Source: DTU013 sp964490975
GTDB taxonomy: Bacteria > Bacillota > Clostridia > Acetivibrionales > DTU013
Assembly: GCA_964490975.1 (NCBI GenBank)
Contig: CAZBEQ010000001.1
Location: forward strand, 1-64,000
DNA: 64,000 nt
Reading direction: 5' to 3'
Made by a program: the position numbers and the translations under genes. Each line of letters opens with the position of its first letter. Position 1 is the stretch's first letter. The notes under the pieces were generated by a model, which saw nothing but the letters and a program-made list of their open reading frames with translations, was not told the DNA's origin and ran no database searches. Below are positions 8,829 to 17,104 of this stretch, piece by piece.

Positions 8829-10370
8829 GTGAGGAAATCATTCGTAGGCGGCGCTGTGATTTTGATGGTTGCAGGACTTGTAGCCAGAATATTCGGATTT
8901 GTATACAGGATATATTTGTCGAATATGGTAGGCGCAGAGGGAATGGGATTGTATGAGCTTGTTGTGCCTGTATATGCTGCCATTGTATTGACGATAACAT
9001 CAGGGATCACAATAGCAGTTTCTAAAATGGTAGCTGAGCAAAATGCCAGGAAGGACACCGCCAATCCCGGAAGGATAACCATATGTGCTATTGTATTGGC
9101 AGCCGTAGCCGGAATAATTGTATCCTTTTTTATTTCGTTGAATACGGAGTTCTTTAGTATCAGGATACTTGGAGATCCCAGGACACATGACGCGCTGCTG
9201 GTGCTTGTGCCATGCCTGCCGGCAGTTGTTGCAGCTGCAGCGCTCAAAGGATACTTCTATGGCATACAGCAGGTAGTTCCTACAGCGTTATCACAGGTCG
9301 CAGAGCAAACCGCAAAGATTGTCATTCTGATCATGATGGCAGGTTACATATTGGACAGGGGACCCGAATATGCCTGTACTATTGCTGTATTTTCAGCTGC
9401 GGCCGGTGAAATGCTCAATATGCTTATACTACTAGCTGTTTTTGCTTTAAGGAAAAAGGTTAAAGGAAATGTAGACTGCAAAGTCAGGATAATGAGCAGG
9501 TTAACGATAATCAAAGGTCTGCTCGGTGCCGCTGTCCCGGTATCAGCCAACAGGCTTGTGATATCGGCTCTTTCTGCCGCAGAATTTATATTGATACCTG
9601 CCATGCTTTCTGCCGGAGGACTTGATGAGAAAAGCAGTATGGAGGTTTTTGGACGCCTTACTGGTATGGCTCTCCCGCTGATCATGTTTCCCTCCGTCGT
9701 AACAAACTCGATTGCTACGACCCTTGTTCCGGCTATATCCGAATCAGTTGCCATGAAGAGATTTAAAGCTTTGAATTACCAGATATCAAAGTCTATTCAG
9801 ATCACTTTTATAGTTGGCGTGATTTTTACTTGTGTGTTTTTTTCCTTTTCCGATGAGATAGGTACGCTGTTATATAAGCGTGAGAAAATTGGAGACCTGC
9901 TTTTTCTGCTGTCATTTGCATGTGTTTTTATATATCTGCAGCAGACACTTAATGGTGTCCTGAATGGGTTGGGGAAACAGGGCATTCTTCTAAGGAACAC
10001 GATAATAGGTTCAGTGCTCAGGATTGCTGTCGTATGTCTGCTAATGCCCGTATTGGGTATAAAAATATATATTCTTGGACTGTCGGTAAGCCTTATTTTA
10101 ACTGAATGTCTGAATCTGCTGATGGTGAACAGGATCACGGGACTTGTATTCGATGTAAGGGGATGGATACTTAAGCCCGGATTGGCAGGTATCATATCAG
10201 TATTATGCTCAAGGTATGTGTACTATTTTTTTAGGATAATTGGTTTTGCGACAATAGTAACCACTCTTCTTACACTGGGAGCGAATGTGTTGATCTCCAT
10301 ATCATTGATGTTTATTACAGGAGCAATTAGCCTTGATGAGATTAAAACTCTTGTTGGCAGGAAGAGATAA
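8829..10370 (+). CDS. SpoVB-like polysaccharide flippase (MOP superfamily)
   Basis: A 513-residue integral membrane protein with about 14 predicted helices. The N-terminal segment, with GLVARIFGFVYRIYLS and GAEGMGLYELV, is the hallmark of the SpoVB/MurJ-like branch of the MOP exporter superfamily. SpoVB is needed for spore cortex formation. Other clostridial paralogues are thought to flip lipid-linked glycan precursors, so the substrate here is uncertain. The start is GTG 8829, behind TGGGGTGGGA. It is followed by a weak hairpin at 10446-10463 and then the CtsR-regulated gene. It is likely its own transcript, although a role together with the polysaccharide genes at 11-20 kb is possible. Confidence 0.85.
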   Translation: MRKSFVGGAVILMVAGLVARIFGFVYRIYLSNMVGAEGMGLYELVVPVYAAIVLTITSGITIAVSKMVAEQNARKDTANPGRITICAIVLAAVAGIIVSFFISLNTEFFSIRILGDPRTHDALLVLVPCLPAVVAAAALKGYFYGIQQVVPTALSQVAEQTAKIVILIMMAGYILDRGPEYACTIAVFSAAAGEMLNMLILLAVFALRKKVKGNVDCKVRIMSRLTIIKGLLGAAVPVSANRLVISALSAAEFILIPAMLSAGGLDEKSSMEVFGRLTGMALPLIMFPSVVTNSIATTLVPAISESVAMKRFKALNYQISKSIQITFIVGVIFTCVFFSFSDEIGTLLYKREKIGDLLFLLSFACVFIYLQQTLNGVLNGLGKQGILLRNTIIGSVLRIAVVCLLMPVLGIKIYILGLSVSLILTECLNLLMVNRITGLVFDVRGWILKPGLAGIISVLCSRYVYYFFRIIGFATIVTTLLTLGANVLISISLMFITGAISLDEIKTLVGRKR

Positions 10371-10420
10371 AGAGGCGCGTACATATCCCGCTTCGTTGAA
10401 ACGTAAAGAGGCTAGTAAAT
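10371..10420. repeat. Partial copy (D) of the multi-hairpin intergenic element
   Basis: GAGGCGCGTACATATCCCGCTTCGTTGAAACG resembles the GAGGCG...CCGCCTCGTTGAAACAC portion of the larger elements at 15.0 and 20.0 kb (split here: GAGGCGCGTACATATC, then CCGCTTCGTTGAAACG). The distal conserved end is missing, so this looks truncated. Confidence 0.45.
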
Positions 10421-10445
10421 TAAAGAAATATTTAGATTTGATGAC

Positions 10446-10471
10446 CTAGCTAACTATAGCTGGCATTTTTC
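10446..10471 (+). terminator. Weak hairpin after the SpoVB-like gene
   Basis: CTAGCTA, loop ACTA, TAGCTGG (one G-T pair), followed by CATTTTTC. A possible weak terminator in front of the CtsR operator. Confidence 0.4.
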
Positions 10472-10480
10472 AGGTGTAAA

Positions 10481-10497
10481 GGTCAAAGAAAGTCAAA
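10481..10497 (+). promoter_or_regulatory. CtsR operator 1
   Basis: GGTCAAAGAAAGTCAAA is a direct heptad repeat with a 3-base spacer. It matches the known CtsR consensus (RGTCAAA-NAN-RGTCAAA) in Firmicutes heat-shock promoters. Confidence 0.85.
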
Positions 10498-10542
10498 AAC
10501 AAATTTTGATTATTGTTCAGCAGTGCTTTAAAATTAAATCAA

Positions 10543-10559
10543 GGTCAAAGATAGTCAAA
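10543..10559 (+). promoter_or_regulatory. CtsR operator 2
   Basis: GGTCAAAGATAGTCAAA is a second site, 62 bp downstream of the first, on the same strand and about 100 bp before the hsp20 start. A further half-like AGTCAGCAAA follows at about 10563. Two operators suggest tight CtsR repression released by heat. Confidence 0.88.
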
Positions 10560-10657
10560 GGCAGTCAGCAAAGCATTACGTTTAGCAATACTGCGGCATA
10601 TGCTGGACTATCTGAGGTTAATATAAATAAAATAAATAATTTTTGGAGGTGTTATAT

Positions 10658-11107
10658 ATGTTCGGATTAGTACCATTTAGCAGAAAAAGCGGGATGTCGC
10701 CCAGAAATGAGTTTTTGGACCTGAACAGCTTTTTTGAGAAGTTCTTCAATGACTCGTTAACTACAGGGTTCTTCCAGACACAGCACCCAATAAGGGCCGA
10801 TATCCGGGAAACGGACAAGGAATACGTTATCGAGGCTGATATGCCGGGTGTAAAGAAAGAGGACATAAGGCTTGAACTTAGGGACGGTATACTTACCGTC
10901 GGTGTAGAGCACAATGAGGAAATTGATGACAAGGGTGAGAACTATATCAGGAAAGAAAGAAGGTATGGCTCATACTGCAGAAGCTTCCAGGTGGAAGGCG
11001 TAAATCAGGAGAACGTCACTGCGGCATATAAGGATGGCGTACTGACCGTTAACCTGCCAAAGACTGAGGAAACAAAGCCCAAAACTCACAGGATCGATGT
11101 AAACTAG
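10658..11107 (+). CDS. hsp18: Small heat-shock protein, Hsp20/alpha-crystallin family
   Basis: An ATP-independent holdase chaperone of 149 residues that binds unfolding proteins in the cytosol. The alpha-crystallin domain runs from about residue 43 to 145. DMPGVKKEDI, LRDGILTVGVEH and, near the end, YKDGVLTVNLPK provide the conserved A-x-x-n-G-v-L motif, and a short basic tail follows. The order and length match clostridial Hsp18. The start is ATG 10658 with TGGAGGT seven bases before it; upstream in-frame TTG is part of that ribosome binding site. Two CtsR operators precede it and a strong terminator follows, so it is a single-gene heat-shock transcript. The symbol hsp18 is used by analogy with Clostridium. 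Confidence 0.93.
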   Translation: MFGLVPFSRKSGMSPRNEFLDLNSFFEKFFNDSLTTGFFQTQHPIRADIRETDKEYVIEADMPGVKKEDIRLELRDGILTVGVEHNEEIDDKGENYIRKERRYGSYCRSFQVEGVNQENVTAAYKDGVLTVNLPKTEETKPKTHRIDVN

Positions 11108-11152
11108 GCAAGCAATGCTTGTCCTCGTAAATAATATATTACCCCCACTTTC

Positions 11153-11186
11153 CGGCATGTGGTGACTTTCACCATATGCCGTTTTT
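11153..11186 (+). terminator. Terminator after hsp20
   Basis: CGGCATGTGGT pairs with ACCATATGCCG (one G-T pair), followed by five T. The opposite-strand gene ends just beyond, so the hairpin may serve both transcripts. Confidence 0.85.
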
Positions 11187-11212
11187 GTCAGTGGGACTAG
11201 AGAAGGATGTGG

Positions 11213-12631
11213 TTATTTCTGATTGGCGATCTTTACAGAGGTGAGTATGACTGCTATGTTGATCCAGAAAAGGAACATGATACGTGTAAAGAAAAATACG
11301 TGGTCTGCCAGTCCCATTGTTAACAGACCGGCGGCTCCTGCAAGTGCGGCAAACATTATATTGCCGGCAGCAGGATTTTTCTTTTTTATCATTGCCTCAA
11401 ATGCATTTCGTACCATCCTGAATATCATCAGCAGGAAGGTTAACAGAGCAGCCAGTCCGGCTTCAAGCCACAGCTGCAGGTACAATATGTGTGAATGGGC
11501 TACCTTGGTAAGGCCGAAGGTCTTATAGCGCTGAAATATTGTAGATACGACACCGGGCCCGAGGCCTACGCCTGTTGTCCAATAATCCCTGAGCATTGAT
11601 ATGGATGATGCGAAGATCTTGCGCCTGTAATCCATTGAGGTATCTTTTCCGCTGAATATTGTCATGATCCTGTTTACTATCCAGGAGGGCAGAAACGGGA
11701 TCGCGACAACTCCCAAGACCAATATGACAGGTATGAACTTAATATTCCAGAAGAAAACGAATACGAGGACTGCTGCTGCAAACGCTATCCAGGATGATCT
11801 GGAACCGGTCTTGAACAGCACCACTATCACAGGCATGAGAGCAATGATCCATGCACCTTTTTTCAGGAGCGATTTTTCGTTAAATATTATTGCAATGAAA
11901 AATGGTATCGTCAGAACAAGCATTTCTCCGTACACATTGGCGTTGCCCATTGTGGAAAACACCCTGCCGCCGAGATCAGCGTTAAGAGCCAGGTCGGTGG
12001 TGGATGGGTCTACAGCAACACCTATGACCTTCCATTGATAAATACCGTAAAGCGCTGTCATAAATGTACCTGCAGCAATGAGCCTAATCAATATGTCCAG
12101 CTTTTTTTGTGAATCTACTGTGCTGACTATGATAATAATGAATATAAATGCAATGATATAGTGTACAAGGTAGCGCAGGCTCTCACCAGGAAAAAGCGAG
12201 GTAAATGCAGCTGTTGTCACGCTCACAAAAAACAGTACTATCGAATAATCAATCGAAGGGGTATCTATAAGGCTCTTCTTAGTTATCATTAGACGAAGCA
12301 GGAATATCGCCGATAACGCTACTGTTAGCAGCACTCCATATTTGTTATACCATTTGCTGTACGGTACCATCATGAATATTATTAGCATAAGTCCTGTGAC
12401 AATATGGATATTGTCTGTTATGAACCGCAATAGTTTTATAGCAAAACTATTCTTAAATGCTGTTTCCCATTTATTATAAATAGCTTTGAGCAGTTTTCCC
12501 GGGAAATTGACAATGAGGTGGAGGATACGCAGGAGCAGGCTTTCAGACCAGCTCTGCTGCGACTTGTCGGGACCCCTGAAATACGAGAGGACCTGGCTGC
12601 CCGCTATTGTGTTTTTAACAAAATCCTTCAT
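11213..12631 (-). CDS. O-antigen ligase/polymerase-like membrane protein
   Basis: About 472 residues with ten or more hydrophobic helices and a large extracytoplasmic loop near residues 335-400 (SMLRDYWTTGVGLGPGV, then AHSHILYLQLWLEAG). This is the signature of the Wzy_C/O-antigen-ligase family, which joins or polymerises lipid-linked glycans outside the membrane. The H-S-x-x-L-Q-x-x-x-E-x-G pattern is the conserved piece. ATG 12631 is preferred over an in-frame upstream ATG because ATAAGGATAATGATT stands in front of it. It is the last gene of a leftward operon after two DUF4330 genes and a glycosyltransferase, which points to synthesis of a surface polysaccharide. Whether it is a ligase or a polymerase cannot be told. 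Confidence 0.82.
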   Translation of the reverse strand: MKDFVKNTIAGSQVLSYFRGPDKSQQSWSESLLLRILHLIVNFPGKLLKAIYNKWETAFKNSFAIKLLRFITDNIHIVTGLMLIIFMMVPYSKWYNKYGVLLTVALSAIFLLRLMITKKSLIDTPSIDYSIVLFFVSVTTAAFTSLFPGESLRYLVHYIIAFIFIIIIVSTVDSQKKLDILIRLIAAGTFMTALYGIYQWKVIGVAVDPSTTDLALNADLGGRVFSTMGNANVYGEMLVLTIPFFIAIIFNEKSLLKKGAWIIALMPVIVVLFKTGSRSSWIAFAAAVLVFVFFWNIKFIPVILVLGVVAIPFLPSWIVNRIMTIFSGKDTSMDYRRKIFASSISMLRDYWTTGVGLGPGVVSTIFQRYKTFGLTKVAHSHILYLQLWLEAGLAALLTFLLMIFRMVRNAFEAMIKKKNPAAGNIMFAALAGAAGLLTMGLADHVFFFTRIMFLFWINIAVILTSVKIANQK

Positions 12632-12645
12632 AATCATTATCCTTA

Positions 12646-13119
12646 TCAATCAGCTTTCTCTATTTTTGATATCCTTCCATCCTTGAGGAGACTGTTCCCC
12701 ACATACAGTGAAAGCCCCTGTCCGACATAATACAGCGATTTGTCGATCGAAACGCCGCTGCTATTGATCGTACCCATTGTTTCCATTGTCAGGCTCAATG
12801 AGGAATAACCCTCCCTCGGAGAGGAAACGAATTCCCCTGAGTTCGTATTCGCCCAGAATATGGACTCCCCACGCGCTATTGCTGTAACCTTGCCGAAATT
12901 GGAGCCCTGGATGGTTTCTTTTACAGAATCGCCTTCTTTTATTGAATCAATTGTGCAATCAGGAGTGCTTTCCAGATAAAAAGTTACGATTATTTTATCC
13001 TGTGCTGCAGCTTGGGTCCCAACCTTAGCTTTTGCAAATTTGGCGGATATGCCGACTATTCCTACGATTACTATTGCTGCAAGTGCTATCGCTATCCATG
13101 TGGATTTTTTTCTAAACAT
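12646..13119 (-). CDS. DUF4330 family membrane-anchored protein (second copy)
   Basis: 157 residues. One N-terminal helix (about 8-27) anchors an extracytoplasmic beta-rich domain. EGYSSLSLTMETMGTI and YYVGQGLSLYVGNS match, position for position, DGYSSITLKVESPGTL and YYVGQVLVFRVGTS in the neighbour upstream. The two are therefore diverged tandem duplicates of a DUF4330 protein. No function is established for this family. Its place between a glycosyltransferase and an O-antigen-ligase-like gene suggests a role in polymer length, export or attachment. The stop is 14 bases before the next start, so translation is probably coupled. Confidence 0.75.
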   Translation of the reverse strand: MFRKKSTWIAIALAAIVIVGIVGISAKFAKAKVGTQAAAQDKIIVTFYLESTPDCTIDSIKEGDSVKETIQGSNFGKVTAIARGESIFWANTNSGEFVSSPREGYSSLSLTMETMGTINSSGVSIDKSLYYVGQGLSLYVGNSLLKDGRISKIEKAD

Positions 13120-13133
13120 TCATTAATCCCACC

Positions 13134-13628
13134 TTACTGATTTATTTGCTCGGCACCTTCCAACCTTGCGTAGAGGGCCGAAGTGCCAACTCTAAAAACA
13201 AGAACTTGTCCAACGTAGTATTTTGCGCCGCCAATGATGAGCCCGGATTGGCTTAAAGTTCCTGGAGATTCTACTTTAAGCGTTATGGAAGAGTAACCAT
13301 CCCTTTCTGTTTGTATCTGGGTGCCATTCTGATCAGCTCCCCAGTTTACTGGTCCGCTGACATTTACCTCGGACACTTTTCCGAAGTAAATATTCTGGAA
13401 GGATTCTGAAACCGGGTCGCCTGTTTTGACATTATATGCTGTGAAATCATTTACTTCTTCCTGGTATATCGTCAGCATCATCATTTTTTCTGCAGTTGAG
13501 GCTGTTTTTTCAGGAGAGAACGCTCCGAATCTGTTCATGGCAAATACTGTCGCTGCCAGTACTATTATGATAAAAAATAGGTCTATTATATTAATTTTTC
13601 CGAACAGCTTTCCGTTTTTATCGATCAT
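13134..13628 (-). CDS. DUF4330 family membrane-anchored protein (first copy)
   Basis: 164 residues: a short basic N-terminus (MIDKNGKLFGKIN), one helix at about 14-32, then an extracytoplasmic domain. MIDKNGKLFGKINIIDL is typical of DUF4330 proteins in Clostridia. The start ATG overlaps the stop of the glycosyltransferase gene (ATGA at 13625-13628) and has AAGGAGA before it, so the genes are translationally coupled. It is a paralogue of the next gene. Function unknown; a periplasm-side accessory of glycan assembly is inferred from context only. Confidence 0.78.
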   Translation of the reverse strand: MIDKNGKLFGKINIIDLFFIIIVLAATVFAMNRFGAFSPEKTASTAEKMMMLTIYQEEVNDFTAYNVKTGDPVSESFQNIYFGKVSEVNVSGPVNWGADQNGTQIQTERDGYSSITLKVESPGTLSQSGLIIGGAKYYVGQVLVFRVGTSALYARLEGAEQINQ

Positions 13629-14908
13629 CCCTGTCTCCTTTCCTCCTTTTGTGCATTTGCTACATAAAGATTATATGTTTCATGAGCAGTTTTATCAAGG
13701 CTGAAGTGATTACGAACAGCAATCAGTCCATTTTCAGCATACTGCTTCCTCAGTTGCTCATTGTTGACTAGCAGTGCGAGGCTATCTGCGTACTTTTTAA
13801 TGTCGCCATAATCTGTCAGTATCCCGTTTCTATATTCATCATTCACGATTTCAGCCGTGCCTCCGCTGTCTGTGGTTATAACAGGCAGGCCTGAGGCCAT
13901 GGCCTCAAGTATCGCGATCCCGAAGGCTTCGCTCTTTGAATGGGCGATGAATATATCCGAGTCCTTTAGCAGCTCCTTGATATTACTTATATAGCCCACA
14001 AAGAAAATGATATCATTTTCAAGGTCGTATTTTGATGCTTTTTCCTTTATTTCGCCAAGCATAGGACCGTCACCTGCAAGTATAAACCTATATTTTCGCT
14101 CAGATGAGATATAATTCTGTATATTGTCCCTGAAGTATTTTATAACCTCTATTATAAAATCATGGCCCTTTTCTGGTGAGAATCTCGCAACAGAGGTAAT
14201 CAGGATTTCATCATCAGATATTCCCATGGCTTTTCTGAAGGAGGAATCACCTGGGGTACTCCGTTCAGAGGGGGAGCTCTTTTTATCGGGTGTAATTTGT
14301 TTATCGGAGGAGCTCTGCTCAGGGGGAGTGCTCTGTTTATCGGAGGAGCTCTGCTCAGGGGGAATGCTCTGTTTATCAGGAGAGCTCCATTCGTCGGGGG
14401 AGTTCCATTCGTCGGGATCGACTCCGTTATGTATCATTGAAATCTTATTCCCACGGATGCCTTCCTTGAGAAGATTATTCTGTACATGCCGGCTTACTGC
14501 GATAATCCTGTAGTTGAACCTGGTAAATATCCTATTGGCAAGCACCACGGACTTTGAGTTTTCGAGAAGCATATGACGCGTATTGATCAGCCGGACTTTA
14601 TTACCAATAATTTTTGAAATGACGCCTATATAGTTTTCTCTCAGAAAATGCGTATGTACTGTATCAATAGAAAGGCTGCCGCATATTTTTTTTAGCTCAA
14701 GCGCAGCTTTTATGTCGAAAGGATTTTTCATGCGTAGCGGCAGGAGGCGGATTCCCAGTTCTTTAAATACGGCTCTGCCTGGCCCGTCTTCTGAATATGC
14801 GATAAAAAACTCACAAGTTTTCCCGTGAAGTCTTTTTGCCAATGAATATATGTATTTTTCTGAACCGCCGTTTCCAAGGTAATTCAGCATGTGCAGCACT
14901 TTGTGCAT
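13625..14908 (-). CDS. Glycosyltransferase family 4 with a low-complexity insertion
   Basis: A GT-B-fold retaining glycosyltransferase of about 427 residues that would add sugars to a lipid-linked glycan at the cytosolic membrane face. The N-domain has LNYLGNGGSEKYI and THFLRENY. The C-domain has SVARFSPEKGHDF, and E-A-F-G-I-A-I-L-E-A-M-A-S-G-L-P-V, the nucleotide-sugar binding signature. Between IHNGVDPDEW and FRKAMGI lies an extra segment of about 55 residues rich in Ser, Pro, Asp, Gln and Lys, coded by a 36-bp tandem repeat; ordinary family members have a short loop there. ATG 14908 follows GGAGGAGG; an upstream in-frame ATG at 14947 is less likely. It is the first gene of the leftward operon. 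Confidence 0.87.
   Translation of the reverse strand: MHKVLHMLNYLGNGGSEKYIYSLAKRLHGKTCEFFIAYSEDGPGRAVFKELGIRLLPLRMKNPFDIKAALELKKICGSLSIDTVHTHFLRENYIGVISKIIGNKVRLINTRHMLLENSKSVVLANRIFTRFNYRIIAVSRHVQNNLLKEGIRGNKISMIHNGVDPDEWNSPDEWSSPDKQSIPPEQSSSDKQSTPPEQSSSDKQITPDKKSSPSERSTPGDSSFRKAMGISDDEILITSVARFSPEKGHDFIIEVIKYFRDNIQNYISSERKYRFILAGDGPMLGEIKEKASKYDLENDIIFFVGYISNIKELLKDSDIFIAHSKSEAFGIAILEAMASGLPVITTDSGGTAEIVNDEYRNGILTDYGDIKKYADSLALLVNNEQLRKQYAENGLIAVRNHFSLDKTAHETYNLYVANAQKEERRQG
14262..14425. repeat. In-frame 36-bp tandem repeat inside the glycosyltransferase gene
   Basis: Copies begin at 14298, 14334 and 14370, the first two nearly identical, with degenerate pieces on both sides. An 18-bp sub-unit (CCATTCGTCGGGG) follows near 14388-14420. 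36 bp is 12 codons, so changes in copy number keep the reading frame. The protein reads as variants of SSSDKQSTPPEQ. Confidence 0.85.
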
Positions 14909-15023
14909 CCAGCCGCCTCCTCCGGTTTTTTCTTCTGTTATCAGCATTTTATCACAAGGCGTATGCTGAGTCGAGTAAAACGATATGTACTGTGAAAGAT
15001 GTGTGGCTATAATATTTTATTTT

Positions 15024-15245
15024 TATAACGGAGGCGAATGATGTCTCTCACCTCTATTACGTATTTTCAACCATTCGGTTGAAAAATGCTTGGTGGCGGG
15101 TTCTGATTTGCCTTTCTGATATTTTCTTTCTATCAATCGAAAGAAAACGGTGTGAGCATCTCTCCCGCCTCGTTGAAACACTACTGAGGTAAGAAAATTT
15201 TTTTACAAACTAAAAATTTTCTTTGAACCGAAGTGTTATAATGGA
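15024..15245. repeat. Dispersed multi-hairpin intergenic element, copy B
   Basis: It starts TATAACGGAGGCGA and ends TTTGAACCGAAGTGTTATAA. CCCGCCTCGTTGAAACACTACT appears as CCCGCCTCGTTG plus AAACACTACT in the middle. At least three perfect hairpins lie between: TTTTCAAC/GTTGAAAA, TTTTCTTTC/GAAAGAAAA, and AGAAAATTTTT/AAAAATTTTCT. It lies between the divergent polysaccharide operons. Confidence 0.75.
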
Positions 15246-15746
15246 CGATTGCGTGAAATATAAATCACTCTTTAAACTTATAGGAGGGAGAGTTTACTAA
15301 GGGAGGAAGGCTTATATAGTTTGGTCCGATAAGAATTACTCTATTTACTTGCATGAAGTTTACGTAATAGGTTGAGCCCAAGTTATTCACCAAAAAACAA
15401 GTTGAGGACAGACAATTTATATATTTATTGAATTTATTCAATAAATAGTATACATAAATCGTGGTATTCTACTTTTTGTAATCCATAAAGCAATAGATTG
15501 TGCACCAAAGTTGAAATTTTACACAAGGCGTTCAAAAATACTATTGTTCATAATTAATATGATGATGCATTGAATCAAAAAGCATTTGAGTGCAATAAGG
15601 CAGATCAGTACTGCAAATTAATACGCTTAACGGCAGCATATAAAGTCAATATGGTAAAACACATAGAGGAAAGTAAGAATTTGATGTGTTATAATTAACT
15701 TGTTTCGTTTTCGGGACAGATCCTTAATAGGAAGGATGCCGGTAAT
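15246..15746. other. Gene-free A/T-rich region upstream of the FrhB-like gene
   Basis: No open reading frame of note. A perfect 24-bp palindrome lies at 15423-15446 (ATTTATTGAAT, TT, ATTCAATAAAT). The rest shows no recognisable gene, though about 500 bp of unexplained DNA here may hold the promoter and leader of the rightward polysaccharide genes. Confidence 0.5.
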
Positions 15747-17096
15747 ATGAAAGGGATAGTTAAAGACAGCCGGACCTGCACGGGGTGTTCGGCCTGCAGC
15801 CAGATATGCCCGAAGGGTGCAATTATAATGAAAGCAAATGATGAGGGGTTCTTGTATCCTTTCATTGATGAAAAAATATGCACTGACTGTGGTTTATGCG
15901 TAAGGACCTGTCCTGTGAACAGGGTGCTGGGCACAGCTAATCATGAGGGCAAGGGCGCGGGTGCAAATGGTACAGGCGCAGTTGCAGGTGCGAGTGCCGG
16001 CGCGGCTTCAGTTGTGAGTGCGGACGCAAGTCAAGGCGCAAATGTCGAAGGCATAACCACAGGAGCAAATGGCGCAGGCGTAACCACAGGCACAGGTAAC
16101 AGTGATGGGTCAGGTAAATCGTATGATAAGAAGGCATTTGCTTGCTACTCAAAAAACGACGAAATCAGAGCTAAAAGCTCTTCGGGTGGAGTTTTTTCAC
16201 AACTTGCCATCAAAACGCTTGAAAAAAAAGGAGTCGTATTTGGAGCAGGATTCGACGACGATTTTCGTGTAAGGCACTGCTGTATTGACAATATAGACGA
16301 TCTTGATGGGATCAGAAGGTCAAAATATGTGCAGAGTGATATAGGCAATACCTTCAGGGAGGCAAAAAGATTTCTTGAAGAAGGAAGGTATGTCCTTTTT
16401 TGTGGGACCCCCTGCCAGATAGCGGGACTCAAGGCTTACCTGGGAAAGGACAGCGAGAAGGACCACAAGAAGCTGCTCACATGTGATCTTGCATGTTTTG
16501 GAGTTCCTACCCCCAAGGTTTGGACCATGTATCTGGACTACCTTGAAAAGAAACATGGCAGCAGGATCGCTTCAGTGTCTTTCAGGGATAAATCCGACGG
16601 CTGGAAGGATTACCGCATGGACATAGGTTTTGCGGATGGCAGCAGATATCAGGTGCAGGCAAAGAAGGAGCTTTATTTCATAGGCTTTGGTAAAAACATA
16701 TTCTCAAGGAGCTCCTGCTTCGATTGCAGGTTCAGGGTATGGAATTCCAGCGCGGACATAACGCTGGCAGATTTCTGGGGAATAGAAAAAATGGGCGGCA
16801 TCATTGATGATGACAATCGGGGCATATCACTGGCTATTACTCATAATGCCGCAGGAGAAGAAGCTTTGCAGGAAATATCCGAGGAAGTGCGCATCAGTGC
16901 CTGTGACATCAACGAAGCGGTTAAGTATAATCCAAGGCTTGTTTCATCTGCTTCAGAACCGGCAGGCAGAAAGTCATTCTTTGCGGATATGGCAGCCGGC
17001 TATGATTTTAACAGGCTGAGAGAAAAATATATGGACAATGTCAGTGTGAAATATAAAATCAAATGCATGCTCAAACGTATGCTTGGTAAGGGTTAA
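15747..17096 (+). CDS. FrhB/FdhB-like iron-sulfur protein of a polysaccharide cluster
   Basis: 449 residues. Two 4Fe-4S motifs open the protein: CTGCSACSQICP at 11-22 and CTDCGLCVRTCP at 45-56. The FrhB_FdhB N- and C-terminal domains follow (SSSGGVF near 135, FCGTPCQIAGL near 215, a C-rich segment SSCFDCRF near 325). Relatives of coenzyme F420 hydrogenase beta subunits are common in bacterial capsule and polysaccharide loci, often beside pyruvyl transferases, and may transfer electrons to modify sugars. Between the ferredoxin part and the main domain, residues of about 62-128 form an Ala/Gly/Thr-rich low-complexity stretch that family members lack. The start follows GGAAGGATG. The next gene begins nine bases after the stop. 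Confidence 0.82.
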   Translation: MKGIVKDSRTCTGCSACSQICPKGAIIMKANDEGFLYPFIDEKICTDCGLCVRTCPVNRVLGTANHEGKGAGANGTGAVAGASAGAASVVSADASQGANVEGITTGANGAGVTTGTGNSDGSGKSYDKKAFACYSKNDEIRAKSSSGGVFSQLAIKTLEKKGVVFGAGFDDDFRVRHCCIDNIDDLDGIRRSKYVQSDIGNTFREAKRFLEEGRYVLFCGTPCQIAGLKAYLGKDSEKDHKKLLTCDLACFGVPTPKVWTMYLDYLEKKHGSRIASVSFRDKSDGWKDYRMDIGFADGSRYQVQAKKELYFIGFGKNIFSRSSCFDCRFRVWNSSADITLADFWGIEKMGGIIDDDNRGISLAITHNAAGEEALQEISEEVRISACDINEAVKYNPRLVSSASEPAGRKSFFADMAAGYDFNRLREKYMDNVSVKYKIKCMLKRMLGKG

Positions 17097-17104
17097 AGGT
17101 ACAC

